Of a stretch of DNA of 64,000 nt, positions 32,706-43,805 are shown one piece after another. This DNA comes from Emiliania huxleyi CCMP1516 (lineage: Eukaryota > Haptophyta > Isochrysidales > Noelaerhabdaceae). The stretch spans positions 615,063 to 679,062 of the forward strand of contig NW_005199770.1 in assembly GCF_000372725.1 (NCBI RefSeq), in the 5' to 3' direction. The notes under the pieces were generated by a model. The model did not search any database. It was not told the origin of the DNA and saw nothing but the letters and a program-made list of their open reading frames with translations. Made by a program: the position numbers and the translations under genes. The first letter of the stretch is position 1. Each line of letters opens with the position of its first letter.

Positions 32706-34656
32706 TGTGAATGAATCCATAGCGCATCTCCTTGAAGGTTTGAGCCCCCCTCCTCCCCCAGGCCCCCGAATCGAGATTGGAGATTGGAGATGGAGATCGG
32801 AGATCTGACTGAATCCGGCCTAAGATGACGACGTTGGAGATTGGAGATTGTATGAAGATGGAGATCGGAGATCTGACTGGATCCCCGGCCTAAGATGACG
32901 ACGCTGTGGATTGGAGAGTATTGGAGGTGGGGAGGTCGGAGCTCCCCCAAACCCTAGTGGTGTGTGATAGATGTTTTTTTAAAAGGGTTGCTGTGGTCTG
33001 TGCGCGGACGGCCCGGGGCGCGGGGCCGGGGGGAGCCTGCGGCGCCATTTTAATCTGCGCTCCTCTTTATGGCCTGCGGCGCCTGGCTTGAGCTTGGAAG
33101 GGTAAACGAGTCCGCCAGGGCGGTCTGCAAACGGAGCGCGCTGCGCGCGCGGTCTACGGCGAACGTCTTTGCCGAGTTGGCAGCGTGTGAATCACGATAC
33201 CGCCCCCACAGTTCGGGCTCCGGCTCAGGTCGCGGGGCATAGCTCGGGTGTAAACGGGGTCTGGGGCGGATGCCCCAGCGGCCCGCCGCAGGCGCCGCCG
33301 GAGGCCCCGGCCCGCCGCAGGCGCCGATTTTTTGGCGTTTTTGCTCAAAATTGAGATATTTCTCATCATAAATTCTCATCAAAATCGAGCTCGCTACGAG
33401 CTCTCTAACTGCAGGACAGCATCTCCTCGTTGAGCCCAGCGGCGCCCGTATCGCCCACGCCCACATTCTTCTTCTTCTTCTTGGCCCTTGCTGCACTTAG
33501 CCGCTCAACCTCCGCCAGCAGCGGCTCCTTGGCATGCCGCGCATTCTCCATCTGCTTTGCTTCCCACGCTGCCGCTTCCTCTAAAGCAGCGCCGCCACTA
33601 AGCGGCGCAACCAAGTTCTCGCACTGTTTGCATGAGCATGTGTCTTGCTTGGCGCGGCGCACAATCCGCGCGCGGCGAGTGAGGTGCGTGAGAGCAGAAG
33701 ACTCGCAGGTCGGATGGGCGGTGACGCCGTCGAGCGACGGCGCAAAGGCCAATCGCTGCTGCTGCGCCAACGAGAGCGGCGACACGAGGCTGCTGGCAGC
33801 TGGCAGAGCGAATCGCGATTCCGGCGGCCGCCGTCAGCCCGCCGACACCGACGGCCGAGCTGAGGTTAAACTCCGCCACAGGTCGGACCATCCGTGCGTC
33901 AGCCATGGGACGAGACGTCTGTGTGCAGACAGCCCGCCACCCGGGCGATAGAACATGCCAGCTGCTTGCAGGGCTCTCGTGGCCCGGTGGTGAATAGGGC
34001 GGGCTGCGGCGGGCGCATAAACTATTCACAGCTTATGAACACCGGGAAAACTAAAGTCTGCAGAAGAGTTCGAGTGGTCTTCGTGCTCAGAAGGATCAAG
34101 AGAGCTCTATTCACACCCTTTGTGCGTTGAAGACCACAGGCAATGCCCGTTTACACCCAACCGACGAGTCGCTGGGCCCTCTGACCTGAGCCGCAGCCTC
34201 GGCGTAGACCGCGCGCGCCGCGCAGCGCGCTCCGTGTTTGCAGACCGCCCTGGCGGACTCGTTTACACTTCCAAGCTCAAGCCAGGCGCCGCAGGCCATA
34301 AAAGAGGAGCGCAGATTAAAATGGCGCCGCAGGCTCCCCCCGGGCCGTCCGCGCAGAGAACCTTTGTCTAAAAACAAAACAAGAAAATCGATGAGACACC
34401 ACTAGGGGCTGGGGGGCTCCGATCTCCATCTCTCCAGTACTCTCCAATCTCCAGCGTCGCTACATCTTAGGCCGGATCCAGTCAGATCTCCGATCTCCAT
34501 CTTCAATCTCCAATCTCCAACGTCGTCATCTTAGGCCGGATTCAGTCAGATCTCCGATCTCCATCTCCAATCTCCAATCTCCAATCTCGATTCGGGGGCC
34601 CGGGGGAGGAGGGGGGCTCAAACCTTCAAGGAGATGCGCTATGGATACATTCACAA
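32706..34656. mobile_element. Long inverted-repeat (foldback) element, about 1.95 kb
   Basis: The left arm (32706-33260) and right arm (34146-34656) are reverse complements over some 500 bp with small gaps. Shared markers include GAATCCATAGCGCATCTCC, CCTCCTCCCCCAGGCCCCCG-like runs, GGCCTAAGATGACGACG, GCCTGCGGCGCCATTTTAAT and GAGTCCGCCAGGGCGGTCTG. The 885-bp spacer (33261-34145) holds two minus-strand frames of no known family: 33405-33785, with CSCKQCENL and a Glu/Ala/Lys helix, and 33598-34029, with small hydrophobic stretches. No transposase is visible, so it would be non-autonomous. The flanks 32440-32705 and 34657-34975 carry scattered AGATCTCC and AATCTCC words. Confidence 0.8.
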
Positions 34657-35179
34657 TGCAAAAGGATCTCCACCCTCTTTTCGCGCCATTTTGCAATCTC
34701 CAGTCGGCCCACACGATCTCTAGGCGCCTTTGGCGCGAAGTCAGAATCTCCACCTCTCTGACTCTGTCGCAAGATCTGCAAGCAACTGCACGCACCAACT
34801 CGACATCTCAGACTCCTCTCGAGCATCTACACTGGAGAGGATTTGCCTGAACCAGTTCTTCAATCTACTGCTTCTCTTGGCAGGAGATTTGCCACTTAAG
34901 AGATCTCTGAAAGGCATCTACGATCTACACAGTCCGGTCCACAAGGATATCCTTCCGATGTACATGTAGCGCAGAGATTTCCATGTATGGCGGGTCAAAC
35001 AAACGTTGGCGGGTCCTCAAAATGCACCGCCCACCCCGGGCTCAACACAACAGGCGTCAGGCGGCGCCGAACCCACCGTGGCACAGCGCCCGGGGCACCT
35101 CGACCCCCTCTCATCCCAGCTCTTCACCTCACCCATCTTGTGCCGACGGACTTCTACCCGCTTGGAGGACACCATGCTC
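34657..35179. other. No gene seen
   Basis: Sequence rich in GATCTCC words next to the inverted-repeat element, then GC-rich DNA leading into the 3' end of the LARP7-like gene. Confidence 0.4.
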
Positions 35180-35311
35180 TCACGCCTTCTGCCGCTTCTG
35201 CGCAGGGCCGCCATCGGCGCCGCCCTCCTCATCGGCGGCCGCCTCGCCTCGATCCCTCGCGCCCGCCGCACCGGATTCCTCCGCGTCCGCCTTCCGCCCG
35301 CCGCCCTCCAT

Positions 35312-35343
<32 letters not shown>

Positions 35344-36472
35344 CCCCGCCGCCGCCGCCGTCCCCGCCGCCGCCGTCGCCATCGCCGTCGCCATCGCCGC
35401 CCCCATCGCCGCCGCCGCCGCCGCCGCCCTCCTCCGCCGCCTTTGCTCCCCACTTTCTCTCCCACCACTGCTGCCGCTTGCGCTGCCGCGTCTTGCCGGA
35501 CGCGGCACGCAGCTCGCGGATGCGATCGGTGTAGCGCAGCAGCTTCTCGCCCCGCAGCAGCGCGAACTGCGCCGCCGCGCCGCCGAACGGCTGCTCCCTC
35601 TCCGAGAGCAGGCGCACCGCCTCCGCCGCGCCCTCCTCGGTCTCCATCCGCACGTACGCGACGGTCGGGTCGCCAGAGTTGGAGAAGCCGTAGTCGACAA
35701 ACTCGACCGGCGCGACCGCGCCGAAGACGCTGTTCATCTCCTTGCGGATCGCCTTGATGTTGCCGCCGCGCGCAATCGCCGTCACCGCCACCACCGTCTG
35801 CGGCAGCGCCGCCGCCGCCCGCTCCGCCTCGGCGGCGGCAGCCTTGGCGCGCTCCGCCTTTGCGCTGCGCCGCGAGCCGGCGGCGCGCGCGCTCTTGTAC
35901 GCCGCCTTCTGCTCCTCCCACGCAGCCTTGCGCATCACCCTCAGCGGCGGCTGCCCATCGCGCAGCGCGGTGCCGCCCATCCGCTCGGGCGCGGCGGCGG
36001 CGGCAGCCTCGGTCTCAAACTCGACAAAGGCAAAGCCGAGCGCGTCGCGGCTGTGCGACGGGCCCGATCGCGGCAGCGAGACGCACGTCACCGCGCCGCA
36101 CGCGCCAAACGCCTCTCGCAGCATGTCGATGGTGACGCCCGCCGGCAGCTGCTCGACATACACGGTCCGCGCCGCCGAGGTGTCCTCGTCGGGAAGAGGC
36201 GAGACGCGCCGCACCGACTGCTCGTCGTCCGAGACGACTAGCCCGGGGGCCTGCCGCAGCGCAGCGACGATCACGCCCACGTCCTGCGTGTGGGCCGCAA
36301 CGCGGTTGAAGGTGGCGAGCGTCTCGATGGGCACCGCGCCCGTGCCGTCGGCGCCGGTCAGGCGGATGAGGAAACGGTCGCGCCGGAGGTTGGAGTCGGA
36401 GAAGTAGAAGCCGAGCTGGCTGACGAGCTCGGCGGGCGGGGCGAGCGAGGAGTCAGAGGCCGCCTCCGCCAT
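35180..36472 (-). CDS. LARP7: LARP7-like La-related RNA-binding protein
   Basis: Intronless, 430 aa from ATG 36472. Residues about 14-90 form a La motif (LVSQLGFYFSDSNLRRDRFL, then IETLATFNRVAAHTQDV). Residues about 102-185 form an RRM with RNP motifs VYVEQLPAG and GFAFVEFE. Residues about 228-330 look like a second, C-terminal RRM of the xRRM kind (VVAVTAIARGGNIKAIRKEM, VAYVRMETEEGAAEAVRLL) followed by a basic helix. The tail is Gly/Asp low complexity then KRQKA. La motif, RRM and C-terminal xRRM is the layout of LARP7 and of ciliate telomerase protein p65, which bind 7SK or telomerase RNA. Genuine La (SSB) has a similar layout and is the main alternative. Confidence 0.78.
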
Positions 36473-36766
36473 CTGAGGGTGCTTGGCGAGGGGGCGGCGG
36501 CGGAGGCGCGGCGGCGTTACCCTCTCACTATGAAGCTAGTCTGCAGCCGCGGGACGCGCGCTTTCTTTTTACTCAGAGCGAAACAGCCTTCGCTCAGGGT
36601 GAAACTCATGTTCTTCCGCTCGATAATGCACGGAATGAATAAATGAAAAAAGAGACTGCCTTGCAAATGACTACAGAAGAAAAGGCCGGCCGTGGTGGCT
36701 CTCGTGAAATTGCCCTCGAGGGTGGCTGTCGCCAGTGGCAAATCCGTCCCGGCGGGATTTAGAGCG

Positions 36767-36829
36767 GCAAAGAAAAATGGCGCGCAAAGCTCTGCTCTTT
36801 GACCCTGACTGGAGAACGACGCCCTGCCG
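36767..36829 (+). repeat. Second copy of the about 60-bp shared sequence
   Basis: See 30629-30690. This copy lies just before the ATG at 36838 and differs by a few substitutions and small indels. Confidence 0.8.
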
Positions 36830-36837
36830 AGAGGCGC

Positions 36838-38825
36838 ATGGGGAGGCGCTCGCCGCCGGTTCCTTCGCGGTGGACGCGGGCCGACGGCGCGCAGCCGATT
36901 CTCCGCTCCTCCCGCCCCTTCGAGCTCCGCCCCGCCGAGCGGCGTGGCCTGCTCCGCCTCCTCCCCGGCACCAAGCGGCGCGCCGAGGCCCTCAACGGCG
37001 CCCTCTCCGCTGGGCTGCACAAGCGGGAGCTGCGGCCGCGGAAGGTGCTTTCGGCGCAGCTGGGAGCCGCCGCCGCAGCCGCCGCGCGCCAGTCACCGCC
37101 GCCCGACGATGGGTACGCCAGCCAGTCCGAGGGCGACGGCGCCTGTGGCTGCGGCGACCCCTCCCGGTCCATGCGCCCGCGCCGCGTGTCGTCGGAGGAC
37201 CCGGGGGCGCTAGTCATCGAGCCGACGGGCCCGCACACGCACACCGTCGTCCTGCTGCACGGCATGTACACGGCGCCCGAGGACTCTGACACCATGATGG
37301 AGCTGCCGCAGAGCGTCGCTCGAGTCGGCCTGCCGGGCTGCAAATATGTCTTTCCCCGCGCGCCGCGGCGAACGATTAGCTGGCCGACGGGCCCCGAGGC
37401 GAGCGGCCCGCGCCCCACACCACGCGCCGCCCCTGCCCTGCCCCACCTGCGCCCCCCTTGCGCCCCATCAAGTCCCGATTCGGAGCCCCGCCGTTTTCCC
37501 GCCCTTTTCAACGACCTCGCCCCGCCCCTCTGGACCTTGTGCCTCAGGCGAACGTCGCCTCCTGGTACAACTATTACACCCGCCGCGACGGCGAGCACCA
37601 GCACGACGTCCTCAACGAGGCGCCGCCCCCCCCCGCCGCCCGCCCGCCCGCCCCTCTTGCCCCCGATTTGCTCCAACGCTTGAAGTGGACGCATCCCGGA
37701 CGCGTTCGGAATGCGTCTCCCTCCCTCCCGCGGCTGCGGGCTGAGCGCGGCGCGCCGATGCTCGGCGCAGGCGCACCTGGCGTCGCAGACCCGCCGCATC
37801 CACTCCATCCTCGACCGCGAGATCGAGTTGCTCGGCGGCGACGCGCAGCGCGTCATGCTCGGCGGATGCAGCCAGGGCGGCACGGTGCGCTGCGCTGCGA
37901 GACGCGCCCCGGCGTGCGCCTCGGTTGGTTAGGAGGTGGGTACGTCATTGGGCGGCGGACGAACAACCCGCGTGTTGCGTGAAATACCGCTCATGTTCAG
38001 CTTCGGCCATTTGCCCCCTGTGATCGCAGGCGGCCACTTCAACATCCAAACACTCCCCTGCGATCTGGCGTATCATTTCGAGCATCCCACGCGGGCGGGC
38101 GATACCCTCGACAGGTAATCGCTTTGAGGCGAGCGGGCTAACACGCCACCTNNNNNNNNNNNNNNNNNNNNNNNNNNNNNNNNNNNNNNNNNNNNNNNNN
38201 NNNNNNNNNNNNNNNNNNNNNNNNNNNNNNNNNNNNNNNNNNNNNNNNNNNNNNNNNNNNNNNNNNNNNNNNNNNNNNNNNNNNNNNNNNNNNNNNNNNN
38301 NNNNNNNNNNNNNNNNNNNNNNNNNNNNNNNNNNNNNNNNNNNNNNNNNNNNNNNNNNNNNNNNNNNNNNNNNNNNNNNNNNNNNNNNNNNNNNNNNNNN
38401 NNNNNNNNNNNNNNNNNNNNCCGAGCAAGCACCCCCCACCCCCCCCCTCTGCCAGGGGTTCCACGTCGAGTGGCACGTCGAGCGCGACCTGACGTGCCGC
38501 GCTGCCCCCAGACCCCGCGGCCAGACACTCCACACACACACCCTCGCCCCCCTCGGCCAACCTCGCCCCTCCCGCCGCCGCCCGAGCCGCCCGCCCGCCG
38601 CCGCAGGCACTGGGACGAATCGCGAACGGAGAAGAGGGTGGTGGCCTCGTGGGTGGCGCGCGCGGCGCGGCAGCGCGAGATGCGCGAGCGGGAGCGCTCC
38701 GCCTCCCCGGTGCGACCCCCCCCCGCCCCCCCCCTCCACTACCTCCCCTTCGCGTGCGCTCAGCCTGCGCCTGCCGCCTGCCGCAGGAGCTCATCCTCGA
38801 GCAAGAGTACCTCGACTACTGGTGA
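36838..38825 (+). CDS. Serine hydrolase, acyl-protein thioesterase/carboxylesterase-like
   Basis: Exons resolved in phase: 36838-37398, 37548-37619 and 37771-37884. Both introns between them (149 and 151 bp) have GC donors. Exon 1 holds HTHTVVLLHGMYTAPEDSD, the oxyanion-hole HG motif. Exon 2 reads ANVASWYNYYTRRDGEHQHD. Exon 3 has VMLGGCSQGGT, the nucleophile elbow GxSxGG. These are hallmarks of the Abhydrolase_2 family, which removes acyl chains from proteins or lipids. After a GT donor at 37885 the gene probably passes through PPVIAGGHFNIQ near 38020 and the assembly gap. It then resumes with GFHVEWHVERDLT, THWDESRTEKRVVASWVARA and ELILEQEYLDYW before a stop at 38823. DLTH would supply the catalytic His. 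The long basic N-terminus is unusual. Confidence 0.65.
38152..38420. other. Assembly gap (269 N)
   Basis: Run of N inside the serine hydrolase gene. True size unknown. Confidence 1.
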
Positions 38826-39465
38826 CGGCGGTCCGAGCTCTCGTGCCTCCCGCTGTGGCGCGCGCCTGTCGCCCGAGAGCATGCGTTCGTGCAATCGGGC
38901 CCTGTCGCTCTCCTCTAGGATCGCGCGTGCGCTCTGTGCACGCAACGTCGTAGGCGGTCGTTGTGGTGGACCGCGGGGGTGCTCCTGCTCGCTCGCTGCG
39001 GCGGGGCCCCCCCTTCGGTCCCTGGCTTGTAGCAGTGGCTCTGGCAGCTAGATTTTTATTTTGTGTGGGTCTTATTCTGAGGTTATGTGTTATTCGTACA
39101 TTCGACATCAAAAGCAAAACTGTACGTAGAGGGCGGGCAAGCGGGACGGGGCCGGTGCGCCTGCGCGGTGCCGGTGGCGTGCCCTGACCGCGCGTGCGGC
39201 GTGGCTGCACGACGCCGTCTCAAGGCCCACAACCGGAGCGAATCGACCGCGCGCTGGGACCGGCCGCTGCCCAACCCGCAGCGGGCGACGAATGCGACAG
39301 AAAGATCACGAGCGGGGAGGGGGTCGAGAGCCGCGCGTCGACGGCGGGGTTGTATGCACCCGCGATGCGGTGCGGCAGGGCGGCCAACATCGGCCGCCCT
39401 CCGCCCGCCCTCGCCGAAGCGCCCTCACGGAGCCCCCCGCGATAGGGTGCCCGCGGCGTGGGCTT
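38826..39465. other. Intergenic, nothing recognised
   Basis: Lies between the convergent 3' ends of the hydrolase and the V-ATPase D gene. No gene or repeat stands out. Confidence 0.4.
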
Positions 39466-40746
39466 CTAGTAGATGACGTCCGGGTCGTCGCCGCCGCCGA
39501 TGAGGGAGCCCGCGTCATCGGCCGCGATCTCCTTGAGTCGCTCCGCCTCTGCGAGCTGCAGGTCCTTCTTCTTCTTGTCCTGCGAGCGCTTGAGCCGGAA
39601 GAACTCCTCGCGCTCGAGCTGAGGAAGGAGGGGGGGGGGGGGCAGCCGCGTGTGCGTGTGGGGCGGGGGCAAAGGGGGGCGGGGGGACCCGGGGGAAGAG
39701 GGGGAGGGGGGGGGGGGAGGTAGGCGCCTCGTCGAGCTCGGAGACGATGTAGTCGACGAAGCCGGCGATCCTCGGGATGACGACGGTGTCGAGCGCGTTG
39801 ACGCGGCGCGAGGTCACCTGGAGGGGCGGGGTGGCGCGGGGTGAATAGAGGGAGGCCACGCGCTCGAGGAAGGGGGCGGGGGGGCATGCTCCGCGGCTCC
39901 GCCGGCAGCCGCCGCGGCACCGGGGGGTGCGGGCCCCGGCTGGTGTGCGTGGGTGGGCCGTGTGCGCGTGCGCGTGCGGCCGCCCTCGCCTTGATGGCCT
40001 CGTCGAGGATGAGGAAGGAGGTCTGCAGCGTCGCCAGCTGGATGAGCGTGTCCACGCACGCCGAGAAGGTCTGGCGCGCCTTGGTCACCTGCTGCCCTCC
40101 CCGCGCGAGGCCCGTGTAGTCCACAGGCGCGTCTGCCATGTCGACCGCCTTGAAGACGGGCACCTGCGGACGCGACGTGACCGTGTCGGCGGACGGGTCC
40201 GGGGCGTGCCGACGGCGGGTGCGAGCGGAGGCGGTGGGCGAGGCGTCTCGGAAGTGTCGCCGGCACCTTTACTCCTGCGATGTTGTCCACTCTCGTCTCG
40301 ACGCGCTTTTGCGCCGTGCCGACGCTCTCTATGATGGCCGACTTGATGTCGCCCGCCGCGTACTTCACCTCCGCCATCGCAAAGTTGCCGTCCTTGAAGG
40401 CCTTGCCCATCGCCTCCTTTGCCTTAAGGATTGTGGTCAGCAGCGCGCGCAGCCGCATCGTCAGCGCGTCCGCCTGTGCGCGAGAGGTCGATGGTTGGGC
40501 CGGTGGTGCGGCGGCAGGTGGCGGGCCGGCGCGGCGCGGTGGCGGGACGGGCGGCGGCGGCGGACCTTCTTCTTGAGCAGCGAGTGCCCCTTCTTGGCGC
40601 CGACCAACTTGAGCTTCATGATCTGCGGGCGCGGCGAGGCGGCGGACGCTCAGCCGCGTCGACGGGGCGGAGGGCAGCAAAAAGGACATGGGCGCAGGCC
40701 GCGCCTGCAGGTTCTGGCGCGTCGGGAAGGGCCGCGCAGACGACAT
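39466..40746 (-). CDS. ATP6V1D: V-type ATPase subunit D
   Basis: Six exons, all in phase 0: 40746-40705, 40622-40566, 40473-40267, 40163-39990, 39817-39728 and 39618-39466, giving 240 aa (the family is about 250). Introns are 82, 92, 103, 172 and 109 bp. Introns 1, 4 and 5 use GC donors; 2 and 3 use GT. The product reads FPTRQNLQ, IMKLKLVGAKKGHSLLKKK, ADALTMRLRALL, then DYTGLARGGQQVTKAR, ATLQTSFLILDEAIK, TSRRVNALDTVVIPRI, ELDELEREEFFRLKRSQDKK. These match the conserved blocks of subunit D. It forms the central rotor shaft of the V1 sector, coupling ATP hydrolysis to proton pumping into acidic compartments. In a calcifying alga V-ATPase would also matter for pH control around coccolith vesicles; that is inference. 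Confidence 0.95.
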
Positions 40747-40978
40747 GTTGGCGGTGGCGGTCGGGAGTGGTGCACAGCCACAGGTGAAGGCGGAATTCTT
40801 TCAGTGCGTCGCCAGTGCGCTCCAGTCCGGTGCCCCGTGTCGTGCGAGGGGGAGCTTGTTGCGAAAATCTTTTCAGTGTTTGTGTGAGGTTTTCGGATCT
40901 TCTGTGTTGTCTGCGAGTCGAGGCACACGCACGCAAGGGTCGAGGTCTCTTGGAGCAGAGGAGCCCCGCCCGGTTAGG

Positions 40979-41341
40979 CTGTACCAGGTTTTCCTCTCGC
41001 ACCCCGTCTGTTTTCCTTTCCTTTTTCTCTACAGCACCCTCTCTTTTCCTCTCTATTTTCCCGGGGAAACTCCGTGGAAATCGTCAAATTTTGGGCTCTG
41101 AGCCGAGTCTGAGGCAGGTTTGGCCTGGAAATTACCCTGCGACCGCCTGGGTATTTTGTCGATTCCTCAATTTTGCCTCAGATTTTGCCCCAGACCAGCT
41201 CTCAGACTCAGGCGTCAGGGAAACTCGCGAGTTTCCAGAATGGAGCACCAAACACCCTCTGTTTTCCCTGGAAATTTCCGGAAACGCAAAGTGCTGGGGA
41301 CCCTCTGTTTTCCTTTTTGTTTGCCGGAAAACCTGGTACAG
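40979..41341. mobile_element. MITE-like element with 16-bp perfect TIRs
   Basis: The 16-bp CTGTACCAGGTTTTCC at 40979-40994 returns as its exact complement at 41326-41341, bounding 363 bp with no coding capacity. The interior is rich in TTTTCC and GGAAA words and includes TTTTCCCGGGGAAACTC. A related fragment in inverted orientation lies at 49265-49409. No clear target-site duplication is visible. Confidence 0.7.
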
Positions 41342-41756
41342 GCCAAAGCCCCGGCCGGCGATCCATCGAAAGAGCTTCGCATGGCTGGGGTGTCTGTAAC
41401 GCGTATGCTTTGGGGGGGGGGGGGGGGGGTCGGGGGGGGGGGGGGGGGTGACTCTTCTTCATTGCGAGCGGTACTGCGGTAGTGGACATCTGCGAGGGCC
41501 GGGAGAGTTGAACCCTGAACTGCCGCCTGCCGGTTGTTTCCGATAGTTAGTAGCCTCGTCCCTCGAGAAGTGTCGGCCACTTTGTCGGCCGCTGCAGGGC
41601 CGCACGTTCATACTTTACAAAGCTCGCTTCCAAGCTCTCACGCCGCGCGTAGGGCCCGTAGGGGCCTAGAGAACACAACCCCTCTCCCTTCCAGAACAGG
41701 GGTAAAACTACTTTACGGCGGGTCGGCGCGGGGGTTTGGCGTCTTCCGATCAAATC

Positions 41757-43805
41757 ATGCTTACGCAGCACGTGCTCGACGCGCTCAACGACGGCCGCTT
41801 GCAGCAGCAGTGCGCCCTAGCAGCACCTGCAAACGAGTTTGCGAGCGTCAAAGAGTATGGGCTGCTCTTGGGGGATGCGCTTGTTGAGGACAATCGCCTC
41901 AACGCTGCCGCTGGCATGCAAGGCAAGGCTTACGAGAAGTACGTGAAGGTGACGGACGGCAGCATTGGCCACGAGAATGGTGCGACCGTGGTCCGCGGAC
42001 GCGTCGAGAAGTTTCCGTCTACGAGCAGTGCATTCCATGGGATGTTTGTTGCCGTGCGAAAATCTGGTGAGCACGGTGCGCTCATCTGTGCGGCATTTTG
42101 CACGAGCGCAACCAAGGAACGCGTCCTGCTCAAGGGCATCCCGCCCGATCGCGTTTCTGACGTGCAGGCCGCCGCCTGCACTCCAAGTGGCTTGCACGTC
42201 GTGCCCACGCACAGGGTGCAGTTTCAAGTGGACGACCTCGAAGCACTCCACGCATTTGCCGACATGCAAGACCGGCCACCTGTCCTGCCCTATCTGCTGC
42301 GGCCACGCGTTCCACAGGGCGGCGGTCCCACGACTACTCACGTGGCGGCTGATACTTTCAACGCGGAGCAGTTGGCTGCAGTGAGAATGGTTGAAGCGCA
42401 CGCGGCGGGCGGCATAGTGGCCATACAAGGGCCGCCAGGCACCGGCAAATCCCACGTTATCGCTCGTGGGCTGCTCTCGCCGGCCATGGGACCACTGCTC
42501 GGCCGCATTCTTGTCGTGTGCAACTCGAACCAAGGGCTCGATTCGGTGCTGGATAAGCTCAACAAGACGAACCCCGACGCTCACTCTTGGGCGTGCCGCA
42601 TCGGTCACGATGAGAAGGTGAACGAGCTGCTCAAGTCTTACTATAGGGGCGACGTGGAGGCGGACGTGACTGGGTTCCGCGTGGTCTTCACCGTAGGCTA
42701 CCAGGCGGGCCGTCTGAAGGGCAAGAAGGTGGACGGCGTAGCACCAGAGCTGCCGCCGCGGAATTTCGACACGGTCATCTACGATGAGGCGTCGCGCGCG
42801 GGCGAGTCGGACATCGCCAAGGTCGTGCTGGCCAACCGGACGACTCTCCGGCTGATTGTGCTCGTCGGCGACCAGGAGCAGCTGCCGCCGATCGTGCATG
42901 AGGCGATGCAGGCCACAGGCTTTGGACGCAGCTGCATGGAGCGCATTCTTGTCGCGCGAGCGGCCAGCCCGACGCACATCATGCTGAAGGAGCAGCATCG
43001 CATGGCGCCGCAGATCAGCGCCATCGTCTCGGAGTTGTCGTATCGCGGCGAGCTGCGCTGTGGACCGACTGTGCGCGGGCCGGATGTGAATGGGGCGCTG
43101 CGTGGGCGGTCGCTCATTGGCATCAACCTGCTGCCGCCCTTCGCCGAGGAGGACCAGTTCGTCGGCAGCGCACGCAGCTTCGTCAATCGAGCGGAGGCGA
43201 AGGCTGCGCACGCCGTGTGGCGCTGGCTAAAGAGGCATGGCGACGCGCTGGGTGTGGGAGGACTGTGCATGGCCGAGCAGTGCGCGATCATCACCAACCA
43301 CCTCGAGCAACGCGCCGAGCTGCAGGCGCTCATCGGCAACGTCCCGCGCGACCAGATCGCCTCCCCGGGCAGGAGTGGCAGCGTCAAGCACCCGCCCGAG
43401 ATCAAGATGCTGCTGGACACCGTGGACACCGTGGATGCCTACCAGGGCAGCGAGCGCGACGTCGTGGTGCTCTCGCCGCTAGCGACCAAGCGCGCGGGTG
43501 ACCGACGGCTGCTCAATGTGGGCCTGTCGCGCGCGAAGCGCCTCGTTGTCATCGTCGGTGCGCTGGACACCCTCGCAGCCGGGGAACACGGCGAGATGGG
43601 ATGGCGACAGCTGGTCCAGCACGTGCGTGAACACGGCGTGCTCTTGGATGTGTGCCAGCCCAACATGGCTGACTTGACAGGCCAGCTGGAACAGATTGTT
43701 CAAGCAGTCAATGGTGTCGGCTCGCAGGCCACCGTGGTTGCGGACAGCTCGCAGGAAGCGGGCAGCGTCACACCCACGCGCAATGTCAGGCAGCGCACGG
43801 GCTGA
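41757..43805 (+). CDS. UPF1-like superfamily 1 helicase
   Basis: Intronless, 682 aa from ATG 41757. An N-terminal domain of about 200 residues precedes the motor. Motif Q/I: FNAEQLAAVRMVEAH, then IQGPPGTGKSHVIA (Walker A). Motif II: FDTVIYDEASRAGE. Motif III: IVLVGDQEQLPPIV. Motif IV: LKEQHRMAPQIS. Motifs V and VI: DAYQGSERDVVVLS and RLLNVGLSRAKRLVVIVG. This is the full SF1B/UPF1-like set; such enzymes unwind RNA or DNA 5' to 3'. The N-terminal part has no Cys/His domain, so it is not UPF1 itself. The lack of introns and the 14-bp direct repeat on both sides (41562, 43912) hint at a mobile or retroposed origin. Confidence 0.85.
   Translation: MLTQHVLDALNDGRLQQQCALAAPANEFASVKEYGLLLGDALVEDNRLNAAAGMQGKAYEKYVKVTDGSIGHENGATVVRGRVEKFPSTSSAFHGMFVAVRKSGEHGALICAAFCTSATKERVLLKGIPPDRVSDVQAAACTPSGLHVVPTHRVQFQVDDLEALHAFADMQDRPPVLPYLLRPRVPQGGGPTTTHVAADTFNAEQLAAVRMVEAHAAGGIVAIQGPPGTGKSHVIARGLLSPAMGPLLGRILVVCNSNQGLDSVLDKLNKTNPDAHSWACRIGHDEKVNELLKSYYRGDVEADVTGFRVVFTVGYQAGRLKGKKVDGVAPELPPRNFDTVIYDEASRAGESDIAKVVLANRTTLRLIVLVGDQEQLPPIVHEAMQATGFGRSCMERILVARAASPTHIMLKEQHRMAPQISAIVSELSYRGELRCGPTVRGPDVNGALRGRSLIGINLLPPFAEEDQFVGSARSFVNRAEAKAAHAVWRWLKRHGDALGVGGLCMAEQCAIITNHLEQRAELQALIGNVPRDQIASPGRSGSVKHPPEIKMLLDTVDTVDAYQGSERDVVVLSPLATKRAGDRRLLNVGLSRAKRLVVIVGALDTLAAGEHGEMGWRQLVQHVREHGVLLDVCQPNMADLTGQLEQIVQAVNGVGSQATVVADSSQEAGSVTPTRNVRQRTG

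Noticed and set aside
36777-36830. Vector (lacZ-like) sequence suggested by GACTGGAGAAC
   Set aside because: Only a few bases resemble lacZ, flanks do not match, and the same sequence occurs in another genomic context at 30629.
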